13,188 bases of DNA from Oscillospiraceae bacterium (GCA_017410745.1 JAFPPJ010000204.1:1-13188), one strand, 5' to 3'; positions 1 to 5,524 are shown, counted from the first letter of the stretch. Translations and numbers: made by a program. The notes: a model not told the origin generated them from the sequence alone.

Positions 1-186
1 GCCTGCCTGCTGCAGTCTCTTCATCAGGCAAAGTGCCATGAAGTGGCCTACATGAAGGCTGTCTGCGGTGGGGTCAAAGCCGATGTAGAATACAGCCTTG
101 CCCTCGTTGATCATCTTGCTGATCTCTTCTTCATTCGTCACCTGTGCGATAAGTCCTCTTCTTACGAGCTCTTCGTATAAAGTCAT
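1..186 (-). CDS. tyrS: Tyrosyl-tRNA synthetase, N-terminal 62 codons (runs off the left edge)
   Basis: Class I aminoacyl-tRNA synthetase that charges tRNA-Tyr with tyrosine in the cytoplasm. Only the first 62 codons lie in the window. The visible protein begins MTLYEELVRRGLIAQ and contains GFDPTADSLHVGH at about residues 36-48. This is the TyrRS version of the Rossmann-fold ATP-binding signature, with HVGH (45-48) in place of HIGH. The start at 184-186 is supported by a GGAGG Shine-Dalgarno sequence (minus strand of 194-198) seven bases upstream. It lies 32 bases downstream of the acetyltransferase stop with no terminator between, so both should be on the transcript that starts at the tyrosine T-box leader (702-950). 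The UAC specifier of that leader independently agrees with the TyrRS assignment. Confidence 0.95.
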   Translation of the reverse strand, partial: MTLYEELVRRGLIAQVTNEEEISKMINEGKAVFYIGFDPTADSLHVGHFMALCLMKRLQQAG

Positions 187-218
187 TATTATACCTCCTG
201 TATTATATTAACTATAAT

Positions 219-677
219 TTACTTTTTGTACTGAACCAGTGCCATATCCTTGTTTATCTCAAGTCTGACATCTGTGCGGGAATAGCCCATTTTCTCATAG
301 AGGCGGCAGTTGCCCTCCTCCTGGAGTATGGTCATGAGCTCCCAGTTGTCACTGCCGTGTATGCGCTCCGCTTCGGATATGGCCTTTTGTGCCAGTCCTC
401 TTCTGCGCATTGACGGGTCGATGAACAGCGGAGATATACGCTTGGGAGAGCCGTCCCCTGCGTCGTATACCCGTATCGCTCCCGCCGGTGTGCCGTCCTC
501 CGTTATGAAATAGAAGAACGTCTGCGGCTGAGAAAGCCTTTCCTCGGTCTTTCCCAGCGGTTCGCAGGCAGGATTTGTCTCGGTGTCGCGGTATCGCTCA
601 TACAGACCGGCAAAAGCATGCTTCTGCATTTCCCACAGCTTTTCGGCATCAGCTGCACACGCGCGTATAAGCTCCAT
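219..677 (-). CDS. GNAT-family N-acetyltransferase
   Basis: Predicted 152-residue acetyl-CoA-dependent N-acetyltransferase; the substrate is unknown. The GNAT core is visible. A beta-strand reads PAGAIRVYD (64-72). Motif A runs from LFIDPSMRRRGLAQKAI (84-100), with RRRGLA as the pyrophosphate-binding R/Q-x-x-G-x-G/A loop, and the C-terminal motif is NCRLYEKMGY (123-132). The start at 677 was chosen because AAAGGATGG lies just upstream (minus strand of 685-693). It also places the gene wholly downstream of the T-box terminator. The frame stays open upstream to 911, but that part is the T-box RNA and its peptide is not GNAT-like. It is the first gene after the tyrosine T-box and precedes tyrS by 32 bases, so it should be induced when uncharged tRNA-Tyr accumulates. 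A role linked to tyrosine or a tyrosine analogue is inference only. Confidence 0.85.
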   Translation of the reverse strand: MELIRACAADAEKLWEMQKHAFAGLYERYRDTETNPACEPLGKTEERLSQPQTFFYFITEDGTPAGAIRVYDAGDGSPKRISPLFIDPSMRRRGLAQKAISEAERIHGSDNWELMTILQEEGNCRLYEKMGYSRTDVRLEINKDMALVQYKK

Positions 678-701
678 AACAACACCATCCTTTACTGAAA
701 C

Positions 702-741
702 AAAAAAGCCCCGGCAGTCTGCATTGCAGACTGCCAAGGGC
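702..741 (-). terminator. T-box intrinsic terminator upstream of the acetyltransferase-tyrS unit
   Basis: On the minus strand GGCAGTCTGCA and TGCAGACTGCC (713-735) form a near-perfect hairpin. Outer GCCC/GGGC pairs (738-741 with 708-711) extend it, and six T residues (702-707) follow. The 5' arm overlaps the 3' arm of the antiterminator (734-739), which gives the mutually exclusive structures expected of a T-box. Confidence 0.9.
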
Positions 742-950
742 GTTACCGTAATAGGTCGCTGTACCACCTTGGCTTCACATATCCGCGGGGGATATGCCTC
801 ATTGGGGACTGTGACGCGTCCGGACGTCCCGCCATTTCCTGCGGGAGGCTCGTGAAGTGTATGTCCCGTGTGCCATCTGCGGCTCGCACCATCCGCCGCT
901 TCTCTGTGCATGGTAATACCCGGGCTTTTGCTCCGTCATCGCTTTGAGCA
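702..950 (-). promoter_or_regulatory. T-box riboswitch, tyrosine-specific
   Basis: tRNA-sensing leader that reads through its terminator when uncharged tRNA-Tyr binds. On the minus strand, the T-box core AAGGTGGTACAGCG is at 757-770. Its UGGU bulge would pair with an ACCA tRNA end, which fits the A discriminator of tRNA-Tyr. Antiterminator arms CCAAGG and CCTTGG pair (767-772 with 734-739). Stem I carries the distal AGAGA and GGTGCGAGCC elements. Its lower helices are GCTC/GAGC, GGAG/CTTC, CCCG/CGGG and CCAT/ATGG. The base directly 3' of the specifier loop starts the CTTC arm, so the loop holds ACAUACA and the specifier is UAC (859-861), a tyrosine codon followed by A. The UAC assignment rests on hand folding but agrees with tyrS downstream. 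Confidence 0.93.
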
Positions 951-951
951 T

Positions 952-980
952 ATACTACCATGAAAGCGGGGATTTGTCAA
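952..980 (-). promoter_or_regulatory. Sigma-A promoter of the T-box-GNAT-tyrS transcript
   Basis: Minus strand TTGACA (975-980), 17-base spacer, TAGTAT (952-957). The predicted start falls near 945-950, exactly where stem I of the T-box begins. Confidence 0.85.
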
Positions 981-1027
981 GTCAAAATTTTATATACCGC
1001 AAGGCTGCATATTTGGCCAATATAGCC

Positions 1028-1056
1028 AAAAGGGCAGCGCCCGACGGACGCTGCCC
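1028..1056 (-). terminator. Intrinsic terminator after thiT
   Basis: Minus strand GGGCAGCG (1049-1056) pairs with CGCTGCCC (1032-1039) around a 9-base loop and is followed by TTTT. It lies 8 bases past the thiT stop and separates thiT from the T-box promoter. Confidence 0.85.
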
Positions 1057-1064
1057 CCATGTCA

Positions 1065-1649
1065 TCAGGTGAATGCAGGGAAGAACTTCTTTGTCTGAGG
1101 TATGTTGAATACGGCGATCGCAGCGATGATTGTGAGTATCATCTCGGGCATGAGGTATGCGCCGTTGTAGATAAGGCTGTATACCACCGCATTGTCGGTG
1201 GAGAAGCCCGTCCACAGATTGCCCACGCCTTCCCACCAGAGAAGTGCGCCGGACAGCACATGGAATATGAATCGTGTTATTATGACTATTATCATTCCCG
1301 CAACTGCGCCGTACTGCTTCATATTGCGGAACATCCCCGCAAAGCCGAGCACGAAGTAGGGAAGGAGATAATCAAGGAATATGCTGCCTATGAGTACGAT
1401 GGGAGTAAGTCCCCATCCGAAAAGGCCGCCGATGATGCCCTGACCGAGCTGCACGACCGCATTGAGGCCGGAGCATTTGAGACCCCATCCGATACCGTGG
1501 CGTATGCTGAATATGAGTATGGGCAGCATACTTACCAGTGTTACCGAGCCGCCCCAGGGCATACGGTAGATCTTGACGAAGCTCAGGACGGTAGACAGTG
1601 CCACCATAACGGCACATTCCACCATGACTTGTGTTTTTGAGTTCTGCAT
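1065..1649 (-). CDS. thiT: Energy-coupled thiamine transporter ThiT (ECF S-component)
   Basis: Integral membrane substrate-binding subunit that captures thiamine and works with the shared ECF module (EcfA, EcfA', EcfT), which is not encoded here. The protein is 194 residues, close to known ThiT/YuaJ lengths, and consists almost entirely of hydrophobic helices. Family hallmarks are PWGGSVTLVSMLP (31-43), FLDYLLPYFVLGFAG (91-105), HVLSGALLWWEGVGNLW (130-146, with the tryptophans of the thiamine pocket region) and YNGAYLMPE (161-169, with Asn and Glu expected to contact the ligand). The ATG at 1647-1649 has AAAGGA nine bases upstream. A TPP riboswitch directly upstream supports thiamine as substrate and predicts repression when thiamine pyrophosphate is plentiful. 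It is a single-gene unit with its own terminator. Confidence 0.95.
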   Translation of the reverse strand: MQNSKTQVMVECAVMVALSTVLSFVKIYRMPWGGSVTLVSMLPILIFSIRHGIGWGLKCSGLNAVVQLGQGIIGGLFGWGLTPIVLIGSIFLDYLLPYFVLGFAGMFRNMKQYGAVAGMIIVIITRFIFHVLSGALLWWEGVGNLWTGFSTDNAVVYSLIYNGAYLMPEMILTIIAAIAVFNIPQTKKFFPAFT

Positions 1650-1680
1650 AAAAAAACATCCTTTCCGTAATGGATAAGGA
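1650..1680 (-). terminator. TPP-riboswitch expression platform: terminator hairpin that includes the thiT Shine-Dalgarno sequence
   Basis: On the minus strand TCCTT-(A bulge)-TCC (1672-1680) pairs with GGAAAGGA (1659-1666) around ATTAC. Seven T residues (1650-1656) follow and touch the ATG. The 3' arm contains AAAGGA, the likely thiT ribosome binding site, so one hairpin could both terminate transcription and hide the site. Confidence 0.75.
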
Positions 1681-1713
1681 CGCAGAAAACGGCCGTACTT
1701 CTTGTACAGCTTC

Positions 1714-1806
1714 TTCCCTACGCCGGCATTATCCGAATCAGGTCAAAGGGTCGGAGATATGATCTCCCTCTCAGCACGGTGCGGGCTTCCCCAACCGGCT
1801 CCCCAC
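1714..1806 (-). promoter_or_regulatory. TPP riboswitch (THI element)
   Basis: Minus strand carries the conserved order GGGGAGCC, CTGAGA, ACCCTTTGACCTGATTCGG, ATAATGCCGGCG and TAGGGA, the standard thiamine pyrophosphate aptamer. It sits between its promoter (1812-1841) and thiT. The P1 helix seems weak, because the aptamer begins almost at the predicted transcription start. Confidence 0.97.
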
Positions 1807-1811
1807 AGATT

Positions 1812-1841
1812 ATAATAGCATAGAGCGAGAGTTATTGTCAA
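1812..1841 (-). promoter_or_regulatory. Promoter of the TPP riboswitch-thiT unit
   Basis: Minus strand TTGACA (1836-1841), 18-base spacer, TATTAT (1812-1817). An overlapping TATAAT (1809-1814) would need a 21-base spacer and would start inside the aptamer, so the 18-base spacing is preferred. Confidence 0.75.
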
Positions 1842-2007
1842 CGTGAAAATACATGAAAAATCGCGGGAATGATGCCGCGTTTATAGTGTAAAATGGATAG
1901 TGCCGCGAAAGATGCGCCCATCCGCTCAAAGGTTTCAAATCCTATGAACAAATTGACGGCTTTTGTTGTGTCGGAATTGTGCAAAACTACAATTTTTCCA
2001 AAACCTC

Positions 2008-2036
2008 TTGTATTTTTTCGTGTCATAGGGTATACT
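2008..2036 (+). promoter_or_regulatory. Predicted promoter of ireB
   Basis: TTGTAT (2008-2013), 17-base spacer, TATACT (2031-2036). The -35 matches consensus in its TTG half only. The predicted start is near 2043, about 40 bases before the ireB ATG. The 165 bases between this and the divergent thiT promoter hold only a small inverted repeat (CGCGG/CCGCG, 1862-1879) of unknown meaning. Confidence 0.65.
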
Positions 2037-2084
2037 TTAAGTAAGACATGAAAGTGTCGCTTGCAGGGTAAAGGAGGCGAGCCT

Positions 2085-2333
2085 ATGAACGATGAGCATA
2101 CAATGTCATTCTCTGTACACGTTGACAGGGAGGCAGAGCTTAAGAAGAATCTTACGCTCATATATGAAGCACTTCGTGAAAAGGGTTACAATCCTATAAA
2201 TCAGATCGTAGGCTATATCCTTTCGGAAGACCCTACATACATCACCACGTATAACAACGCCCGTTCGCTGGTGCGTCACATCGACCGTGACGAACTGCTT
2301 CAGGCACTGGTGAAGAATTACCTCGGCGCGTGA
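2085..2333 (+). CDS. ireB: IreB family regulatory phosphoprotein (UPF0297)
   Basis: Small cytoplasmic protein of 82 residues. Its family in Gram-positive bacteria is phosphorylated by the PASTA kinase IreK/PrkC and tunes cell-envelope stress responses. The family core is unmistakable: LREKGYNPINQIVGYILSED followed by PTYITTYNNARSLVRHIDRDELL. The N-terminal HTMSF places Thr6 where homologues carry a phosphorylated threonine in ETV/DTM-type sequences. The start at 2085 follows a perfect AAGGAGG (2071-2077). An in-frame TTG at 2061 is rejected because it lies upstream of that ribosome binding site. In many Firmicutes ireB is followed by ruvX and a DUF1292 gene. Here neither follows, and a non-coding region with its own promoter comes next. 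Confidence 0.95.
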   Translation: MNDEHTMSFSVHVDREAELKKNLTLIYEALREKGYNPINQIVGYILSEDPTYITTYNNARSLVRHIDRDELLQALVKNYLGA

Positions 2334-2378
2334 TATGTGACGGAGAGGTGAAAGTATTGGGAAAGTTCTGATTTCCTA

Positions 2379-2407
2379 TTTACATTCCCGTTCCGATATG
2401 ATATTAT
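2379..2407 (+). promoter_or_regulatory. Predicted promoter of the candidate structured RNA
   Basis: TTTACA (2379-2384), 17-base spacer, TATTAT (2402-2407). The start is expected near 2413-2415. No good ribosome binding site and start codon follow, but a terminated, hairpin-rich stretch does. Confidence 0.65.
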
Positions 2408-2412
2408 TATCA

Positions 2413-2563
2413 TGACGAAGGCAACTCGGATCTCACCGTGGGATCCTGTTATACGTTTTGCCGATGCAGACGGCATTACGGCCACTTCCTTGTTTTGCTG
2501 AATACAGCATCTGTCCCTGACGGGGGGCAGAGTCGCCCCGACGCTGATCGGGGCGCTTTTTTT
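2413..2563 (+). ncRNA. Candidate structured RNA or attenuating leader, unidentified
   Basis: About 150 bases between a promoter and an intrinsic terminator, with no convincing protein. Four short hairpins come before the terminator: GGATC/GATCC (2428-2446), TGCCG/CGGCA (2459-2475), TGCTG-AATA-CAGCA (2496-2509) and CTGTCCC/GGGGCAG (2511-2530). I could not match it to a T-box, TPP, SAM, cobalamin, FMN, purine, glycine, SRP, 6S or RNase P consensus. It could be a free small RNA, or a leader that attenuates the downstream DUF7832-like gene, whose start is 157 bases past the terminator. A 29-codon frame beginning ATG at 2412 has no leader and no ribosome binding site and is not called. Confidence 0.45.
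2534..2563 (+). terminator. Strong intrinsic terminator
   Basis: CGCCCCGA (2534-2541) pairs perfectly with TCGGGGCG (2548-2555) around CGCTGA. A C and seven T residues (2557-2563) follow. It ends the transcript that starts near 2413. Confidence 0.9.
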
Positions 2564-2564
2564 G

Positions 2565-2611
2565 GTCGGCAAAGCCGACAGTTACCCGCCGGGCAAAGCC
2601 CGGAGTTACCC
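2565..2611 (+). repeat. Two tandem 24-base palindromic units
   Basis: Each unit is a GC-rich 6-bp hairpin with an AAA loop followed by AGTTACCC. Unit 1 is GTCGGC-AAA-GCCGAC plus tail (2565-2587) and unit 2 is CCGGGC-AAA-GCCCGG plus tail (2589-2611). The outer stem bases differ between units but pairing is kept, and loop and tail are identical, which points to a real structural repeat. It lies immediately after the terminator. Confidence 0.7.
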
Positions 2612-2720
2612 GGTACTCATTTGAGAGGGACTGTTGTTCTATCCTCGGAACATCGGACAGCACATCTGGCAAAACGCACATTCGCTCACACGAAGGACTT
2701 GCGCAAGAAAGGACGATATT
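2612..2720 (+). other. Untranslated stretch before the DUF7832-like gene
   Basis: No clear promoter, hairpin or reading frame was found in these 109 bases apart from the AGAAAGGA ribosome binding site (2706-2713) of the next gene. Transcription may come from read-through of the terminator at 2534-2563 or from a promoter I do not recognise. Confidence 0.4.
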
Positions 2721-3287
2721 ATGGACTACAAGCTTTATGACAACGCAGACTGGTATTATGAAGAGGCCCTCAAGCACTATTGCTTTGCCAAGAAGAAGGA
2801 TGTGAGCGCACTTTCGGACGAGGACTTCAGCGAGGTAGAAAAGTGGTCGGGGATGCATATCGCCATGTTTATGACATGGATAGTAAGACATAACTTCGAG
2901 AGCGGGCTGTTTTCCGGGATAAACGGCGCAGAGGACGCACTCGCCGATCTCCGCGCGGAGAGGATCACAGGCTCGGATTTCCTCGAGGACTACTGCGACG
3001 GCAAGCTGCATTCGGAAAATCTGTCGGAGGAGATCATACCGTTCCTCGAGGACTTCTACGGTGAGTATTTCAAGCCGTTCTATACGGATTGGGTGATAGA
3101 CGGCATATTCGACCTCCCGTTTGAATTCGGCTGGGATTGGGAGGAATATCATCAGCTTGAAGAGCTCCTTGATGAGAGGTATAACGAATATCTCGGGGAT
3201 GCCCGCAGAAAAGAGAAGAAACAGGGTGCGGATAACGGCGGATTCCTGAAGAAGCTGTTCTCGGGTTTTGGCAAGCCAAAGACATGA
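2721..3287 (+). CDS. Small acidic cytoplasmic protein, DUF7832-like
   Basis: Soluble protein of 188 residues, rich in Asp, Glu and aromatic residues, with no signal peptide or membrane helix. The order YDNADWYYEEA (6-16), GMHIAMFMTWIV (44-55), RITGSDFLEDYCDGKL (81-96) and EDFYGEYFKPFYTDW (110-124) resembles what I recall of the DUF7832 family (a D-W-H-Y start, a THIGMFLAW-like helix and an R-x-F-L-x-x-x-C-D segment). The family name is from memory and no function is known to me. The C-terminal tail (about 161-188) is basic and probably flexible. The start at 2721 follows AAAGGA with normal spacing; the frame is open upstream to 2634 but has no ribosome binding site there. A hairpin terminator follows 15 bases after the stop. 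Confidence 0.8.
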   Translation: MDYKLYDNADWYYEEALKHYCFAKKKDVSALSDEDFSEVEKWSGMHIAMFMTWIVRHNFESGLFSGINGAEDALADLRAERITGSDFLEDYCDGKLHSENLSEEIIPFLEDFYGEYFKPFYTDWVIDGIFDLPFEFGWDWEEYHQLEELLDERYNEYLGDARRKEKKQGADNGGFLKKLFSGFGKPKT

Positions 3288-3302
3288 ACACGATATAGTT
3301 AG

Positions 3303-3336
3303 ACCGGTCTGCCTTATATGACAACAGCAGACCGGT
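3303..3336. terminator. Long inverted repeat, probable terminator (possibly bidirectional)
   Basis: ACCGGTCTGC (3303-3312) pairs perfectly with GCAGACCGGT (3327-3336) around a 14-base loop. The T-tract is poor on both strands (CAGCGTTTAATT on plus). It lies 15 bases after the DUF7832-like stop. Confidence 0.65.
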
Positions 3337-3416
3337 CAGCGTTTAATTAATCCTCGTCCTCATCATCCTCGAAAATATAGCATTTCTCAATTTCCGTTTA
3401 TCATCGTGTAAATCGC

Positions 3417-3445
3417 TTGACAAAGCTATGAGGGTATGCTACAAT
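3417..3445 (+). promoter_or_regulatory. Strong sigma-A promoter of the GyrB-like gene
   Basis: TTGACA (3417-3422), 17-base spacer, TACAAT (3440-3445). The start is near 3452, about 44 bases before the ATG. It probably also drives pheA and the membrane-protein gene, since I see no strong terminator before 7402. Confidence 0.9.
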
Positions 3446-3495
3446 AAAAAGATACTGTGACTGCTTATGATTATGGAACGAACGGAAGGATATAT

Positions 3496-5475
3496 ATGGC
3501 AAAGAAAAAGAAAGCCGAATATGATAACGAAAGCATAACCTTGCTCAAGGACGAGGAGCGTGTCCGCAAGAAGCCTGCGGTAATATTCGGGTCGGACGAC
3601 CTTGAGGGCTGCAAGCATTCGGTGTTCGAGATAGTCTCGAACTCCATAGACGAGGCGCGAGAGGGTCACGGCGACAGGATAATAGTCACCCGATTCCTCG
3701 ACAACTCTGTGGAGGTAGAGGACTTCGGCCGCGGCTGCCCCGTGGACTTCAACAATAACGAGCAGCGCTACAACTGGGAGCTGGTGTACTGCGAGCTGTA
3801 TGCGGGCGGCAAGTACGGCGCGGGCGACTATGAGTACTCCCTCGGCCTCAACGGCCTGGGTGCGTGCGCTACGCAGTACTCATCGGAGTATATGGACGTG
3901 ACCGTGTACCGTGACGGCTATAAGTACGAGCTCCACTTCGAGAAGGGCAAGAATATAGGCGGCCTGACCAAGACCCCCTACAAGGGCAGACGCACAGGCA
4001 CGATACAGAGATGGAAGCCCGATACGGAGGTCTTCACCGATATAGATATCCCCCGCGAATATTTCGAGGACACCATCCGCAAGCAGGCGGTGGTAAATCC
4101 CGGCATAAGCCTTGTCTTCCGCTGTGAGACAGCCCCCGGCCAGTTCGATGAGCAGACCTATATCTACGAGAACGGCATCACGCAGTACCTTTCCGAGACT
4201 ATCGGCGACAAGGCCATAGCCAAGATACACTATTGCGCCGCCGACCGTATGGGACGCGACGCGGAGAACCGCCCCGAGTACAAGATGAAGCTGACCGCAG
4301 CATTCACCTTCTCATCGGGCGAGGGCTTCCAGGAGTACTATCATAACTCATCGGAGCTGACCCATGACGGCTCGCCGCAGAAGGCCGTGCAGACGGCGTT
4401 CAGGTCGGCAGTGGATCAGTACTGCAAGAAGAACAATAAGTACAAGGCCAATGAGAAGAGCATCAGCACCAACGATGTGCTCGATTCCCTCGTGCTCGTG
4501 TCGGCTACCTTCTCCACCCTGACCTCCTACGAGAACCAGACGAAGAAGGCAATAAACAACAAGTCGATACAGGAGAATATGACCGATTTCCTCAAGCAGC
4601 AGCTTGAGATATACTTCATAGAGAACCCCGAGGATGCGGGCAAGATAGCCGATCAGGTGCTCATAAACAAGCGCGCCCGTGAGTCGGCGGAGCGCATCAG
4701 GGCGAATACCAAGACCAATCTCACCAAGCAGATAGACCTCTCCAATATGGTGGAGAAGTTCGTTGACTGCCGCACCAAGGATGAGACCCGCCGCGAGCTG
4801 TATATAGTGGAGGGCGACTCCGCGCTCGGCTCGGTAAAGACCGCAAGGGATGCGGAATTTCAGGCGGTCATGCCCATACGCGGCAAGATACTCAACTGCC
4901 TCAAGGCGGACTATGAGCGCATATTCCGCAGCGATATAATCACCGACCTGCTCAAGGTATTAGGCTGCGGCGTAGAGGTAAAGAGCAAGTCCAACAAGGC
5001 GCTTGCCTCCTTCTCCCTCGACCAGTTCAGATGGGACAAGGTCATAATATGCACGGATGCGGATGTGGACGGCTTCCAGATACGCACCCTCGTGCTCACG
5101 ATGCTTTACCGCCTCACACCGACCCTTATAGAGACAGGGCATGTGTATATAGCGGAATCTCCCCTCTTTGAGATAAATACCTCCAAGATGACCTACTTCG
5201 CATACAACGAAAGGGAGAAGACGGAGATACTCGCAAAGATAGGCGACGAAAAGTACAAGATAGACCGCTCCAAGGGTCTCGGCGAGAATGATCCCGAGAT
5301 GATGGCGCTGACCACGATGGATCCGTCTACGCGCCGCCTTATAAAGGTAATGCCCTCGGAAGCGGAGGCTACTTCAAAGATGTTCGATCTTCTCCTGGGC
5401 GATGACCTGCAGGGAAGAAAGGACTATATCGCAGAGAATGCGGGTCTGTATGTGGAAATGGCGGATGTATCGTGA
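3496..5475 (+). CDS. Type IIA topoisomerase B-subunit-like ATPase (GyrB/ParE paralogue)
   Basis: Protein of 659 residues with the full GyrB/ParE layout: GHKL ATPase, transducer and TOPRIM. Seen in order: EIVSNSIDEA (45-54, catalytic Glu45 and Mg-binding Asn49), DFGRGCPVD (76-84, where DNGRG/DDGRG is usual), YAGGKYGAGDYEYSLGLNGLGA (ATP lid, 102-123), QTK (348-350, transducer lysine), EGDSA (439-443, TOPRIM Glu), TDADVDG (520-526, metal-binding Asps) and KGLGEND (593-599). Catalytic residues are kept but the surrounding consensus differs clearly from housekeeping GyrB and ParE. Length is like B. subtilis ParE. It therefore looks like the divergent Clostridia paralogue rather than the main gyrase. 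The expected GyrA/ParC-type partner is not next to it; pheA follows 49 bases later. The start is set by GGAAGGA (3484-3490). An upstream in-frame GTG (3457) lies only about five bases after the predicted transcription start and lacks a ribosome binding site. Confidence 0.9.
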   Translation: MAKKKKAEYDNESITLLKDEERVRKKPAVIFGSDDLEGCKHSVFEIVSNSIDEAREGHGDRIIVTRFLDNSVEVEDFGRGCPVDFNNNEQRYNWELVYCELYAGGKYGAGDYEYSLGLNGLGACATQYSSEYMDVTVYRDGYKYELHFEKGKNIGGLTKTPYKGRRTGTIQRWKPDTEVFTDIDIPREYFEDTIRKQAVVNPGISLVFRCETAPGQFDEQTYIYENGITQYLSETIGDKAIAKIHYCAADRMGRDAENRPEYKMKLTAAFTFSSGEGFQEYYHNSSELTHDGSPQKAVQTAFRSAVDQYCKKNNKYKANEKSISTNDVLDSLVLVSATFSTLTSYENQTKKAINNKSIQENMTDFLKQQLEIYFIENPEDAGKIADQVLINKRARESAERIRANTKTNLTKQIDLSNMVEKFVDCRTKDETRRELYIVEGDSALGSVKTARDAEFQAVMPIRGKILNCLKADYERIFRSDIITDLLKVLGCGVEVKSKSNKALASFSLDQFRWDKVIICTDADVDGFQIRTLVLTMLYRLTPTLIETGHVYIAESPLFEINTSKMTYFAYNEREKTEILAKIGDEKYKIDRSKGLGENDPEMMALTTMDPSTRRLIKVMPSEAEATSKMFDLLLGDDLQGRKDYIAENAGLYVEMADVS

Positions 5476-5524
5476 TCCCTTCCGCAAAACGGCAAAAGCA
5501 GTATGATCGACAGGGTGTGTTAAT

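Noticed and set aside
678..911. N-terminal extension of the acetyltransferase by 78 codons
   Set aside because: The region is the T-box RNA, including its terminator, and the peptide has no GNAT similarity. The ATG at 677 has a ribosome binding site.
1059..1640. Plus-strand open frame opposite thiT
   Set aside because: ThiT on the minus strand has unmistakable family motifs, a riboswitch and a ribosome binding site. The plus-strand product has none of these.
1862..1884. CGCGG/CCGCG hairpin followed by TTT as a terminator
   Set aside because: It lies between two divergent promoters with no gene ending there. The stem is only 5 bp.
2565..2611. CRISPR array
   Set aside because: There are only two units, no spacers, and stems that differ in sequence. 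No cas gene is nearby.
2438..2740. 100-codon plus-strand frame starting at GTG
   Set aside because: It crosses a strong terminator and the tandem palindromes, has no ribosome binding site and overlaps the start of the next gene.
3457..3495. GTG start 13 codons upstream for the GyrB-like protein
   Set aside because: It lies only about five bases after the predicted transcription start and has no ribosome binding site. The ATG at 3496 follows GGAAGGA and starts a normal MAKKKK N-terminus.
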